NCBI GenBank assembly: GCA_037953745.1
Contig: JBAKBP010000677.1
Coordinates: 62,001-126,000 of the forward strand
Origin: Lithodes maja
Lineage: Eukaryota > Arthropoda > Malacostraca > Decapoda > Lithodidae
DNA: 64,000 nucleotides
Direction of reading: 5' to 3'
Each line of letters begins with the position of its first letter. Within the stretch, counting starts at the first letter, position 1. The notes beneath the pieces were generated by a model, which saw only the letters and a list, made by a program, of their open reading frames with translations, did not search any database and had not been told where the DNA came from. The position numbers and the translations under genes were made by a program. Shown piece by piece: positions 19,566 to 31,978 of this stretch.

Positions 19566-20619
19566 TTACCTTACAACACTGGTAATGAAAGCATTGAACA
19601 AATATGTCCATCCACTTATTGTCATCAGGGGGCATGTTCCAGCCCCAACGCTATGCATGGTAATTTGGGTCTTCTCCAGATGTACCGACAACCATCTGGC
19701 TAGGAACGCATTGCTAGAGGACCAGAGACCCGTTTGAGTGATATCCTCCACTGAAAAACCATTGAGGAAATCTAATGGTAGTGGCCCATTTATGCATATC
19801 ATGGGCTGTTGCAATCACCTGAGGCTCGGCTTCCTTAATTACATCTACAATAATGGATGCTAACACTTTCTTCCCTAACCTTATTGAACCATCTGGAGAA
19901 ACCCACAAATGTGCCTTATTCATAGGAATAACAGACTTAGAGTAGGTATATACTGTAGTGCCTTAACAGGACATAGAGCATGCGGTATCTTTCCTCTTTT
20001 CAAGGCAGGAATAGAGAAAGGTGTAAAGATATGTTCCTGGTGCTCATATTTTGCGATGAATCTGGTGCAGGAGCAATATGTACAGAGTCATTATTAGGGG
20101 CAAATCGTAGACAGTTAGTAGACCTTGCCATGGAGGCTGTCAATTCTGAGATCCTATGGCCAGTAGCCAGGGCCATCAGAAACACACACTTTTTAAGTTT
20201 CTTGTCTATATTTGGTCTAACAGACTAAGACCTAGACGTAGCAAAGTTAGAACCTTCGAGATTGACCATTGAGGAAGCAAATGACGATTTGGGGCTCTGA
20301 GTTTAAAACAAACCTTCATAAAACCCTGTTCGTCTTTCTGGTGTAAAGATAAACCAGTAAGCGTAAAGAAGGGTTCCTTTATGCTGATACGTGGTTTATA
20401 AGTGTGTTAACTGCTATTTTTTTAAAGTCAAATAAGTAATTTAGGTGCTTCAACAAAAAAGCAACCGATGGAGTCCAGGTCTGACTCTACAATCCAAGTT
20501 GTAAATTGTTTCCAGTGTGAACTATACTGTCTTAAAGTGGACGCTGTGTATTGACTTGTGAGCGTATCCGTGACTTCCTTGTCGTAGGACGGTAGCCACT
20601 TGGATTTGAGAATGTCCAC
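19566..20619 (-). pseudogene. DIRS3 tyrosine recombinase, inactivated
   Basis: The start MDILKSKWLPSYDKEVTD matches the DIRS1 recombinase (MDIQEAKWLAPYGRDVTN). The catalytic domain appears as MALATGHRISEL with its Arg, then TAHDMHKWATT where the HxxR Arg aligns with His, and finally NAFLARWLSV, where DIRS1 has SRYLSV, so the nucleophilic Tyr aligns with Trp. Several frameshifts and stops separate these pieces. This enzyme would integrate the circular DNA copy; here it cannot work. Confidence 0.85.
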
Positions 20620-22543
20620 ATAGGAAAATTGAGCGAGGTCTGCAGGTTGAATATTTCAAGTGGAAATAGGACAGGGGGAGTTGCAGAGGTTTGTTATACC
20701 ACTGAGTAAGCTGAGTGTACCACACCTGAGTAGGCCACATTGGAGCAACCAGGACCACTGGAATGACATGAGGTGATGAATGATTCTCACATCATTAATC
20801 TATGTTCACCTGTTCCCATTCACTGTGAGGGCATCTGGGCCCCCTTCTTGTGTTATGTGATAACGAGATATGTAAGACTGGAGCTTCGTTGATTGAAGAG
20901 ATGCAAACAGATCGATTTGAGGTGAAAATGGCAGAACTAAGCAAACAGATCGATTTGAGGTGAAAATGGCAGAACTAAGTGGTTGAATGCCTTTTGTTTG
21001 AGAGCCCATTCCACTGAGGTAATCTTTCCCCTGGACAGAGCATCCGCCCACAGATTGGAGACCCCTGGTAGATATGTTGCATGGATTATTATGGAATGTT
21101 TTTGAGCTAGAAAGAAAATATTTTCCGAGAGATCTTGGAAACCTGGACCGGGTGGAGCCCTGTTTCTTCAAGCAAATTACAGTGGTCATGTTGTCCATCC
21201 GGAATGCAATTGATCTGGAGGTCAATGACATCGCATGATCTCTGGGAAAAAACAGAGGAACTGCTAGCTCTTGGGCATTGATGTGACACTGACTTAATGT
21301 TGTCCATTTTCCGTGATTCTGATATCCTTCCGTCGACTGATAGCCCCATCCTATCAGACTCGAGGCGTCTGTGTTCACCCATAGAGTGGGAGGTGGATCT
21401 GACCAATGTGTCACTGATTCCCGTACCTGAGATTTTACCCACAACGACAGGGGATGTAGAATTCTCTTTGGGATGACGAGAGGGCAATTGTGGGGTGTTA
21501 GAGGGAAGGCTTTGTTGCCTAGCCAGATTAGTTTCTTCAACCTGAGGCAGCCTAGAGGCACTGTAATTTGAACCCAATTTTAAAGAGCCTATCAGAGATT
21601 CCCAAAGTTTCCTGGTTATAGTCTTGGCATGCAATACTCTGAAGAGTTTTACTTGAAGACGTTTGGCATTGGTTGGACTTTGTTTTATAGTCTGAAGTTG
21701 TGTATCCCAGATTAACCCTACTCATTCTGCTGATTGTGTAGGAGTGAGATTTTATTTCTCTAAATTTACTCTGAAACCCAACTTTGTCACATTTTGCATG
21801 ACTCTCAAGGTTTGTTCTTGGCGATGGAGTGGAGAAGACCACAGACTCATCCAATCGTTTAGGTAAAACAGTATTTTCACACCGTCTTTGAGTAGAGGGA
21901 GAAGAGTTTGTTTCACTATCTTGGTGAAAATTCTGGGAGCTATGTTCAAGCCGAAAGGCATTCTGGTGAACATTACCGCTTTGTTTCTGAATGGGACAGC
22001 TAGGAACCTTTGGTACCTCTTTGCTATTGGGATGTGCCAGTAGGCGTCTTTTAGATCTAGAGTAATTACCCAGACCTTTGGTTGTAGAACTAGCCTTACT
22101 TGGGAAATAGTTAACATCCTGAACTTCATATTGTGAATTGATTTGTTGAGGAGGGGCATGTCTATCGCAGGCCTTAGTTTTAGACTGTTCCTTTTGGGGA
22201 CGAGAAACATGCGGGATAGAAAAACTGGCATGCCTTCTGGTACATGAGTCACAACATTGTCTGTCAACATTTGGTTTATTACTGTTTCTAACTCTAGAGA
22301 TAGTTGTATATTGTTGGACTGAGCTCTGAGGAGGGGTTTTACCAACCAGAGCCCTTCTTTACTACCCTCTTTGCCCAAGATCTCTGAGGCCAATGATGAA
22401 AATTTGCCCTGAACTGGCCTGTCTGATGCAGGACCAGTTCTCTGTTGATGGCCTCCAGAAAATTTAGTTTTTTGTACTTTGGGCAGGTTGGTGAGTGTTG
22501 GAGGGTTGATGGTGACCATGTGGTCTCTGGTGTTTGGGGGCAT
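20522..22543 (-). pseudogene. DIRS3 reverse transcriptase / RNase H
   Basis: RT motifs in order: VFLSRMFLVPKRNSLKLRPAI, LDLKDAYWHIPI, MPFGLNIAPRIF and YLND (in place of YLDD; DIRS1 has YLDDW). RNase H follows with VNTDASSLIGWG, the MDN motif and the VDLFAS region (IDLFAS here), ending near LVAPMWPTQVWY. Frames change at about 21800, 21560 and 20900. A 45-bp block is duplicated around 20905-20975. Confidence 0.9.
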
Positions 22544-24229
22544 GTTGGTGCAACCCGACCTCTGGACTGGTAGTGTCCCCTGTTTGATGAGTTACCCCTA
22601 TAAGCCTGAAATGTTTGTCGAGTAAACTTACGAGAGGGGAATTGGACTCTAACTTTTCCACGCTGTGATTGAGAACGAGAGTGGAACTGTCTAGGGTGTT
22701 TCTGCTTGTTTGCCAGAGACTGCCTAAATGCAGCCATCTCAGGTCTTAGCAACAGAGCATGAACCTCATTGCAGGTCGTTTGGGGAATCAATCTACATGT
22801 GAACAGAGGCAAAAGGAGAATTCGAGTAGCAATATCTTTGGGCATATTCTTTGACAATTGGATGCGCAGATCCTGTCTAGCTCTAGCTGCCTCAAAAATA
22901 GCAATCTTGACATCCCCAGTGGTCATCAGAGAATTAACACGTGAAGCTGTTCTGATAAAATGAAGTGCAGACCTGTAGTTTTGTTCAGGGATAGAATCTG
23001 CTACTTGGCTTGTGCAAGTTGTTGCTGTGTGATAAAATTTGACAGCAACCTATGGGCTCTCTGACGCAGTCTAAAGTCTTTGTCAATCAGTGCAGGGGTA
23101 GGTGTATTAATCATGGGGTCACTAGCTGGTTTACAAACTATTTTTGGAGATCTGAGATATTCCCAGAACTCCTGGGGAATAGAGTCGGAGTTGTATACAT
23201 ACATAGTGGCAAATTGGTGATCCTCCCATGGGAGTTTATGGGGGCAGCATCCCCCCCAAGACAAAGCCAATTTCTCTGCCTCAGTTTACCCATTCAGCCC
23301 ATGGACCATAACTTAGAGTGGATACCTCCAACATAGGAATTTTGTTCTCAACAAATTTTGTGGAGCAACCTACGGATTTTGAGAAATTAGAGAGATTTAA
23401 TGGCATTATGTCCATCCGCCTTATTCATATCAAACCATGGTTTGAAGCGCTTACCCGAAGGCACCGTGGGTGTCTGTGTGTAAGTAAAGTACTTGGTATC
23501 CAACAGAGATGGGAAGGGTTTTATGATTACGTCCAGCAATCGGCCTTGTGCATCTTTTGCACATAGATGCCTAAGCTCGTCCATTTTAATAATCCACTCA
23601 TTTGGTATTGGCACCAAATCTGGATGACCTGTGTCAGCATTAGTAGGTGCTACCCTGGTAATTGTTTCCAGTATCGAGATTCACCAATTAGTAGAGGGAG
23701 AGGCTTCTTGAACATTTCAGGTTCCTGCTCAATGGGTGGGGGTTGAATATGTGACAGAAAAAAGTTACTGGGAATACCAGGAGCTTGCAGACTAGTCTGA
23801 GTGGAGGATGTAGGAGTGGTTGTTATTTCATGAGCAGGTTGTTTAGGCTGGACAGGTACATGAGCCAGTGGAACTGCGTCTGGTATGGCATGTTGTAACA
23901 TGGATGGAGCAAGAGACCTACTTTGGAGATTTTGGATAGCCTTATCTAAAGACGTAAATTTCTGTTCAAATTCGTCTGTCAACTCGTGCATAGATTTAAG
24001 AAAATACCTGAAGTTCACCAAACAAGCCACCAGGCGGGCTCTGAGTAGGGACTATATCAGAAAACTCTTCTTCACTTTGTTCTAATGGAGAACCATGGGA
24101 CTCATTCTCACTCCAACCCTCCTCAATATGGTTACCGGTCTCCAAATCATAACACTCTACAATAGCATTTTTTATGACCAAAGGTTCTGGGGTATCCTTA
24201 AGAAGTACTTTTCTCCGCTTTGCCCCCAC
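22339..24229 (-). pseudogene. DIRS3 Gag-like protein, middle and C-terminal part
   Basis: Pieces align in order with the DIRS1 Gag: a Pro/Thr/Gln-rich region (24030-23650), VPIPNEWIIKMDEL ... LLDVIIKPFPS (23617-23387), DKDFRLRQRAHRLLSNFI (23270-23001), and ARARQDLRIQLSKNM with a basic Gln/Arg/Ser-rich tail (22926-22339). These correspond to VPREWVIQGN, DREFRLRGKAFRLFSQYI and VRARQDLRMSLVRKL in DIRS1. Several frameshifts are present. The N-terminal part is at 49250-49770, beyond LINE-B. Confidence 0.75.
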
Positions 24230-24242
24230 CGTACTGTAATGC

Positions 24243-25638
24243 TATATCCAAATGTGTACCAGTAAGGGACTATAAGGATAAAACAAAATTGAGGAAAAGA
24301 ACGAACCCAGAATTACCAATGCAAAGAAAGCTTTGGACATTGATAAGAAGAAAGAAACGATTGTGGGAAAGACTAAAATTTAAAAAAAAGAACATGGGTC
24401 TAGTATAGAAGCTAAAGAAGTGGATTTGGAATGCAGACAGATAAACAATAAAATAAGGTGGGAGACAAGGAGGGGGGTGATAAACAATAAAATAAGGTGG
24501 GAGACAAGGAGGGGGGGTGAAGGAGTGGGAAAGAGAAATTGCAAGAAATGTGAAGGATAATCCAAAAATATTCTGGAAGTATATTCAAGAAAAGTTAACA
24601 AGAAGAGTAGGTATCCCAGAACTGATAGGAGACTTGAATGATAGGAATAGAGCAGAAACTGATAAGGAGAAAGCAGAGGTGCGGGGGAAATACTTTGGGG
24701 AGGTACTAACAGTGGAGTCGGATGATGCAGTGCCTACTATTCCCATCAAACAGGCACCAGCACTAGAACTAATAGAGTTTTCCCATGCTAGAATAAGGAG
24801 GGCTATAGAAAAAATGAACAGAAGTAAGTCCCTGGAACCGGATGGGATACATCCAAGAATCATAAAGGAAGGAGGTGAGATGTTAGTAGAGCCATTAAAA
24901 ATGTTATTTGAGGTATCTTTTAATACAGGACAAATCCCGACGGACTGGAGAGAGGCGAACATAACAGCTATATTTAAGAAGGGAAAGAGAAATGACCCAG
25001 GTAATTATAGACCAGTCAGTTTGACAAGTGTTGTGTGTAAACTAATGGAAACGGTAATTAGAGAAGGAATAATGGAGCATATGAAATCAAACCAACTTTT
25101 CAGTGGGAGACAGTTCGGATTCTTGCCGGGGAGGTCGACGGTACTACAGCTAATTAAGGTGGTAGATGATTGGGTGCAAATTCTGGAGGATGGTGATGTT
25201 ATAGATGTGGTATATTGCGATATTATGAAGGCCTTCGATAAGGTCCCACATAAAAGGTTAATAGAGAAAGTTAGAAGCTATAGTATAGGAGAGAAATGTG
25301 TGAAATGTATAGAAGCTTTCCTGAAAGATCAGAGACAGAGGGTACTGGTGAATGGAATAGTCTCGGGGTGGAGGGAAATTACAAGTGAGGTACCTCAGGG
25401 ATCTGTGTTGGGACCACTACTGTTCGTTATATTTATCAACGACTTACCTGAAGTTATTACTAATGGAAGTGAGATATACCTGTATGCAGATGACACTAAG
25501 CTGTATAGAAGAGTGAGGAGTAAGGAAAATGTGGGTTTGCTTCAAGGAGATGTGGAGGGCATGAAGGGATGGTCTGAACATTGGTTAATGCCTTTTCATC
25601 CAAAAAAATGCAAGTACATGCGGATTGGGAAAAGCAAG
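24243..25638 (+). pseudogene. LINE-B reverse transcriptase, N-terminal half
   Basis: The linker between endonuclease and RT (24270-24530) is broken by stops and a 34-bp tandem duplication (gataaacaataaaataaggt, twice). From 24525 the frame is open: NPKIFWKYIQEKL, RPVSLTSVVCKLMETVI, GRQFGFLPGRS, YCDIMKAFDKVPH, SEVPQGSVLGPLLF and the catalytic YADDTK near 25489. DIRS2 interrupts after GKSK at 25638. RT copies the element RNA at a nicked target. The protein is about 60% similar in layout to LINE-A but clearly a different family. Confidence 0.9.
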
Positions 25639-25683
25639 ATTACGGTTTTGACAACCCGTAAGGGAAGGAAGGAAAAACTAATA

Positions 25684-25985
25684 TTTATTGGTGGCTTCTG
25701 GAGTCAATGATGTAAGTGCCTATGTTAATATGGCCTCGTTCCGGACTCCTCTGAGCCCGGGTTAACCTAGATCACGGCGGTCAAGAACCAAGATCATCAT
25801 AGGGGGTACCCCTTAATCATTCCTAAGGTACGTCATTGAGACGAAGCCACTGAAAAGTAGGAAATAAAAAAGAAAAGAATTAGCACAGTTTGAACACCGC
25901 GCCTACGTGCGCTCTGATCTTCCTCTGTTTCCCATACACTGCTAGCTACCTGTCCCTCTCCTCTTTTTCTTCCTCTAATGTAATA
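25684..25985 (-). repeat. DIRS2 left inverted terminal repeat
   Basis: From tttattggtggcttctggag through ggggtaccccttaatcattc to ccatacactgctagctacct. It is the reverse complement of 48140-48421. A 45-bp extension (gttttgacaacccgtaaggg) precedes it at 25639-25683. Confidence 0.9.
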
Positions 25986-26039
25986 TCAAGTTGAGCATGT
26001 GTATGGGAAGGGGATGGTGGGAGGGCACTTTTCGTCATT

Positions 26040-26130
26040 GACTCCAGGAGCCACCAATAAATATTAGTTTGTCCTTCCTTCCCATACGGGTTGTCAAAAT
26101 CGTAATTTATTGGTGGCTCCTTACGTTAAT
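26040..26130 (-). repeat. DIRS2 internal complementary region
   Basis: ggagccaccaataaatatta joined to the complement of the left extension (ttcccatacgggttgtcaaa), then tttattggtggctccttacg. It is complementary to both ends of the element. Confidence 0.85.
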
Positions 26131-26731
26131 GACTTAAGTGCCTAGAATATCACGACTGGTGGAGGGACCTACATATGCTCATCAAGCTAAACCGCGAGAA
26201 TCTATTAGGAAGACCAAAACGAAAACTGTGACATGTGTCTAAATATAAGAGTATAGTCGTAAGAAAAGGTGGGTACCATTAAAGAAGCCTTATCTCGGAA
26301 AGGCAGAACTACTGAGGTGTGAATAATGATAATTGTATATCTCAAAGAAAGTTATACATTTATAGGTGCAATAACGTATAGATATTGTTATGTAACAGAT
26401 CTAGTGCAGTAATAGCACTCTTGTTATCCATTCCGGATTGTGTGTCCTGCCAACTTGTCATGGACTTAACGCGCCCCCCCTTTTTTCATTTAAGGTGGAA
26501 GGCAGGACACACTTTCTACTACCTCACACACTGGTAATAAAGCCATGAATAAACATATCCATCCACTTATTGTCTGTGCGGGGCACCATCCTGCCCTAAA
26601 GCTACGTTTGGTAATTTGGGTCTTCTCCAGATGTACAGACAAGTATATGGCTAGGACGCATTGCTAGAGGACCAACAGACCCGTCTGAGTTATATCTTCC
26701 CCTGAAAAACCATTGAGGAAAACTAATGGTA

Positions 26732-26842
26732 AGCAAGGAGGGTTTTGTGGGGCCGCTCGTTTATGGCGTTGGCCTTGCTCAGGACCTTGGGGCTGTTCGG
26801 CCAGACAGCTTGGGGAACAGCAACAGCAACAAGAACAACAAC
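26732..26842 (+). mobile_element. SINE-like retroposon, 5'-truncated, with target duplication
   Basis: Body gggctgttcggccagacagc ending in CAGCAACAGCAACAAGAAC and AAC units. An 11-bp duplication AACTAATGGTA flanks it (26721-26731 and 26843-26853). DIRS3 has the empty site at about 19768. Same family as 6013-6250. Confidence 0.85.
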
Positions 26843-27199
26843 AACTAATGGTAGTGACCCATATATGCCTATCATGGGATTTTGCGATCACCTGAGGATC
26901 AGCTTCCTTAATTATCTTTGCAAAAGGGATGCTAACACTTTCTTTCCTAACCTTATTGGACCATCTGGGGAAAGCACAATTATGTCTTATTCCTAGGAAT
27001 AATAGACTTAGAGTAGGTATATAGTGCATTAGCAGGGAATAGAGCATGGAGTATCTTTGCTCTTGTCAAGGCAGGAATAGAGAAAGGTGTGGGGAGATGT
27101 TCCTGGTGTTCCTTTTTGTGATGACTCTGGTGTAGTAACAATATGTACAGAGTCCTTGTTGGTAGCAAAACTTAGATAGTTAATAGACCTTGTCATGGA

Positions 27200-27968
27200 T
27201 GTCCAAATACATTACATTTTCTAACCGACAGAATCTCACTGACTCCCATATATTTTTTAATGATGTAAATATTCCCACTTCCCCTAGTATTGACATTCTC
27301 GGTGTAACGTTAACTACTAACTTGAGCTGGACACATTATGTTAGAAGCATTGCTAAGAATGCCTCTAAAAAACTGGGAATCCTGTACAGAGTTCGAGAAT
27401 TCTTCACTGACGAGCAGTTGGCCGTGATATATAAAAGTCATGTGCGTTCTCAGATGGATTACTGTTCACCTCTGTGGGGTGGAAGTGGAGTGGTTGCATT
27501 GAGGCAGTTGGACAAAATTCAAAATAAAGCTATTAGATTAATCAATAACCCTGCAATCACACAGGACCTTCCTACATTATCCATACGAAGAAACGTTGCA
27601 TCCCTTGCATTATTCTACAGATATTTTCACAGCAATTGTTCCGAGGAACTTGCTTCAATTGTGCCGCCTCTCCACATCTTTCCGCGTAGAACTAGGGCAG
27701 CTGAGAGCGCCCATGAATTTACACTTTCTCCTCCACAATGCAGAACTTCTGCTTATCAGAATTCATTTATCCCCAGAGCTACTACTCTTTGGAATTCACT
27801 TCCCTCGAATTGCTTTCCACAAACTTACAATCTGCAAATGTTTAAATCCAGTTGTTACAAACATTTTATGAATGGAGGATGCCTTTAGGCACATGGACCT
27901 TTTTGTTTTATCTGTGTTTTTCCTTCCTCCGTTCATTGTCTCTTTTAAAAAAAAAACAAAAAAAAAAA
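27200..27968 (+). pseudogene. LINE-D: RT C-terminus with poly(A) tail
   Basis: A 230-residue open segment with ILGVTLTTNLSWTHYVRSIA, IYKSHVRSQMDYCSPLWGGS, IQNKAIRLINNPAI and FIPRATTLWNSLPSN, the usual region after the RT catalytic box in jockey/I-type LINEs. It stops at 27888 and ends in A-rich sequence (27947-27968). It is 5'-truncated, so endonuclease and RT core are absent. It interrupts the DIRS2 recombinase between ccttgtcatgga and tctgagaccc; DIRS3 shows these regions joined. Clade not assigned. Confidence 0.8.
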
Positions 27969-28227
27969 TCTGAGACCCATTTGCCAATAGCCTGGGTCAT
28001 TTGAAAATATGCACTTATTAAGTTTCTTGTCATATGTGGTCTCACAGGAGAAGACCTAGGCTGTGACAAAGTTAGGGCCTTCGAGATTGACCATTGAGGA
28101 AGCAAATGGCGATTTGGGGCTCTGAGCTTAACACAAGCCTGCATAACAAAGCCCCGTTGGTCTTTCTGGGGCAGAGATAAACTAGTAAGCGTCAAGAAGG
28201 GTTTCTTTATGACGATACGTGGTTTAT

Positions 28228-29508
28228 CTATCTATCTATCTATTGCCTGACGCCGTGATCCCCGAAGGTGTGGCCACGAACGAACCGCCCCCATGCACCT
28301 CTGTCCCCAGTCAGTCGACGCCCCTCCCCCCAACCAGCACCGCCCTCGTTCATGTACTTCCTCACTCCATCCTTCCACCTCATATTCGGTCTACCTCTCC
28401 CTCTCTGTCCCTCCACCTCGCTCTCGTACACCCTCTTAGTCATTCTCTCGCTTTCCATACGTTCCATATGGCCGAACCAGCTCAAGTTGTTCCTTTTCAC
28501 ACTTTCCAGCACATCTACCTCCACCTCCACACCACACCTCCTTCTTACTTCCTCATTAGTCTGTCTATCCCTCCATGTAACTCCGCACACACTCCTTAAG
28601 TAATTAATTTCCACTGCTCTCACTCTTGGTCTGAGTCTCTCAACCAACGTCCATGCTTCGCTTCCGTAAGTCAGTGTCGGGATTACCACACTGTCATGCA
28701 AGGACTTCTTCACTTCCATGCTGACCACCCTATTTCTTGTTACTGCTTTTAGCGTTCCTACAACCGTCTTCCCCTGTTGTACCCTCTCCCGCACTTCTTC
28801 ATCCATAGTCCCATCTTTACTCAACACACTGCCCAGATACTTAAGAGAGTTGACGATCTCCATAGCCTGACCGTTCAGCTTCACCTCACACTCTGTGACT
28901 TCACCCCTTTCGAAGACCATAACCTTGCTCTTCCCCGTATTTACCTTCAAATTCCGTTTTTCGCACACTGTTCCAAACTCATTTACCAGACCCTGCAACT
29001 CCCATTCATTATCACTCATCAGAACTGTATCATCCGCAAACAGCAGTATAGGTAGCTTCCACTCAATTCCCTCCCTTTTCAGCGATACACCAACATCCAC
29101 TGCTCTTGATAGTATTTCTTTCATGACTCCATCCATATATACAGTAAACAACCACGGGGACATCACACACCCCTGTTTCAAACCAACATTCAGGTCAAAG
29201 AACTCGCTCTGCTCACTCTCCACACGTACTGCCGCCTTTGCACCCTCATACATGCTCTTCACTGCTTTCAGCAACTTGCCCTCTACTCCGTATATTCTTA
29301 GTACTTTTCCACAAACCTTCTCTATCCACTCTGTCATAGGCCTTCTCCAAGTCCATAAAGGCAACATACACCTTTTGTTTCTTCTCCAGATACTTCTCCA
29401 CAACACAATTCAGGGTAAAAATCTGATCTACACATCCTCTTCCCTTCCTAAACCTCCGTGCTCGTCGCCTATCCATTTCTCCGTTCTCACTCTCACTCTC
29501 TCAATCAC
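28228..29508 (-). pseudogene. RTE-type LINE R2, 5'-truncated, with TAGA tail
   Basis: On the minus strand it carries RT from about the IGDEHGGL region through FADDTVLMSDN to the C-terminus, ending in a (TAGA)n tail seen as TATC units at 28227-28243. Target duplication TGGTTTA lies on both sides (28220-28226, 29509-29515). Relative to R3 it has a frameshift near 29310 (VDREGLWK), a 6-base insertion (VEVEVD) and point changes. Confidence 0.9.
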
Positions 29509-29572
29509 TGGTTTATAAGTGTGTTAATTGTTAGCTCTTTTAAAGTCAATTAAGAATTTTAGGTGCTTCAGC

Positions 29573-30790
29573 GAGAACAGGGTCAATCACTCTTGCCTCA
29601 GTCACCCAATTGGTCCCTGGGTCATCTCTTAGAGTGTATACCTCCATCATAGGGTTTTTGTTCCCTGACATTTTTGTGGAGCAACCTACAGATTTATAGA
29701 GATTAGAGAGATTTAATGGTAATATGTCCATCAGTCTTATTCACGCCAGACCATGGTTTGCAGTGTTTCCCTGAAGGCACCGTGGGTGTCTGTGTGTAAG
29801 AAAGTTACTTAGCATCCAATCGAATTGGGAAGTGTTTTTTTATGAATACATCCAGCAATTGGCCTTGTGCTTCTTTGCACGTATATTCTTCAGCTCGTCC
29901 ATTTTAATAATCCACTACTTTGGTATTGATACCAAATCTGGATGACCTGTGTCAGCATTAGTAGGTGTTACTCTGGTAGTTGTTAAAAGTATCGGGAGTT
30001 GTTATTTTACGAGCAGGTTGTTTAGGATGGACAGGCACCTGAGCCAGTGGAACTGTGTTTGGTATGGCATGTTGTAATCTGGAAGGAGCAAGAGAACTAT
30101 TTGGAGATCTCGGATAGCCTTATCTAAAGGCGTAAAAATTTCCGTTGGAATTGCTTGTCACATTCCTGCCATTTAAGAAAATTACCTGAAATTAGCCCAA
30201 CTAGCCTCCTGGGTTTATGTATTTCAGCTTCAGTATTCATCTGAATCAGTTCTAGGGCGAATCAATGTGGGTGGAGTAAACAACGGGGTTGATTCAATAT
30301 GTTGTTCAATAGTATCACCTAGCCGAACTAGGGAAGGAGGAGGAGGGGATGACATGCTCAGCACTTGGCTCAGCCAAGGCGGTAGAGGAGGTAGGTAATG
30401 CTCTGTTTATTCGATGAAACAGGATTAGCAGGGTGACTGGCCATGTTAGATAAATGTCCAAAGTCTGGGGATATGAGTGTAGAGTGCAGGACTTGAAATC
30501 CTGATTGCGAGTCAGGGAAGTTTGGGACTTATAGTTTGTGATTTGTTAACTTCCAAGGACCCCAATGGAAATATGTCTAAAGGTCTTATTGGGCTATCCT
30601 TAGTTGGGATTATGCCAGGCTGGTACATGTCATATTTGTAACATATGTGGTACCAATTCTGTAAAAAGCTATTTGAATAAATGTTATAGTTATTAATATT
30701 ATTATTAGTCTTCTGTTTTTTACTGGAAGGCTCTGAGCTGACCGACCTATGTCTTTTCCTGTTAGATCCGGACATTTTCTTGTCAGGAGG
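29573..30790 (-). pseudogene. DIRS2 Gag remnants
   Basis: 29600-30200 parallels DIRS3 23310-24000 (gtggagcaacctacggattt region). 30200-30470 and 30500-30790 parallel 49310-49770, including the start MSGSNRKRHRSVSSEPSSKK at 30775. A deletion removed the middle, and an AT-rich insertion lies near 30540-30710. No continuous reading frame survives. Confidence 0.65.
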
Positions 30791-31680
30791 TGGGGACTAG
30801 CTAGGAGTTTTGGAAGAGATAATTCTAAAAAACTTATATACTTTAGTATTGCTGGTACTTGGATATTTTTTGTAAAAAGTACCTGAAATGTATGGTTTTA
30901 CTGAACTCCATATAGATAATATGCCCAAGGGTATACATGTTTTTTGGGTCATTGTTATAAGCAAAAATATATGAATAGTGAAAGTACACTTAGCCGGTGA
31001 ACCGGAAACGTCTAGTGATTTGTAAAATGAACTCGCCTTAACATATAAGGTGCTGGGCTCCTCCAGTGTTTGTCACTTGGAACGGGAGAGGACGTTCTAC
31101 CTTTTGAAGAGATTCTTCTCCGGTAGTGCTGTAGCTCGTTGAGCCTTAGAGATATCGGTTATTTAGCCGAATGAAGGGAGCAACAGGTGAGATGGTCATG
31201 TGTACCATGACCTTGAAATCTGGAATACTGTTCCGCTCCTGCTGGCCGGGAGGGGACGTTCTAATTGTTGTCCAGATTCTTCTCTGGAAACGTAGTGCAT
31301 TCCCTGAGCCTGTGAATCATGCCAAGGAGTCAATGTTGCATAGTGAGATGGAAATAGGACTTATTTGGGCTTAAAATTTGCCCTTGGGCAAAAATGGGCA
31401 CTAGCCTTGTATTGTTTATTTTAAATTAAATAAAAAGTATGAACCAAGCCTAGAGTACCCGGCAAGAATATCCATTTGATTCCTTTCTTGGAACCCTGGT
31501 TGTTTTTCTTAAAGTATGGCAAAGTTTAGGGTACTCGGTAACAAAATATCTGTTTCTCTTACTGGAACCTGGAATCGTTCTTGTCCTTGTATGGCACAGC
31601 CTTGAATCATCCGGCACCCTTATGGTGGTGGCGTTGTGATTTCACCCGGGAATATTGGCATCCAGGATTGACACACATTT
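30791..31680 (-). other. DIRS2 leader (5' UTR), Gag-proximal part
   Basis: Non-coding. It aligns with the DIRS3 leader at 49771-50586 (acacttagccggtgaaccgg, gagcctgtgaatcatgccaa) and, beyond 31390, with 55332-55400. It contains the first TACCCGG-type motifs (31460, 31538). Confidence 0.7.
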
Positions 31681-31978
31681 ATTTATTAGTGGCCCCTCCA
31701 TCATTGACGAACATGCCTATTACATAAGGCATCCTCTTCAAACACTAATCCGCCGTAGTTTGAATCTACCGCGCAGAGCATTTAAAAACTGAGGAGCCTT
31801 CATCATGAGCGCACGCGACCTCACTCATGGCTTCAGTCATTATGAATTGGGTTCTCACTACGAAAAAACAAAAACAAAAAGAAAATAAGAATAACTATCT
31901 AATAAGCTTTCCATCATATCGTGGATGTACTTGTGTGGATCTCTGACCAGACGCTGATTCAGGCGTCATTCCTCCTTC
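31681..31978 (+). repeat. DIRS1 left inverted terminal repeat
   Basis: Starts atttattagtggcccctcca and ends near gcgtcattcctcc. It is inverted at 44279-44578. The two ends differ just inside the tip (cctccatca against cgtaatca). Confidence 0.9.

Larger units (their letters stand above)
26664..28225 (-). pseudogene. DIRS2 tyrosine recombinase, interrupted
   Basis: Parallels DIRS3 19566-20619 base for base over long stretches. IKEADPQVIAKSHDRHIW represents the HxxR region, and IYLSVHLEK near 26650 keeps a Tyr where DIRS3 has Trp. It is cut by the SINE-like insert (26732-26842), LINE-D (27200-27968) and RTE R2 (28228-29508), and contains frameshifts. The N-terminal codons lie at 29509-29572. 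Confidence 0.75.

Noticed and set aside
28219..29518. Plus-strand Pro/Ser/Thr-rich open frames at 28219 and 28895
   Set aside because: They are the antisense of the RTE reverse transcriptase. The same shadow appears opposite R1 and R3.
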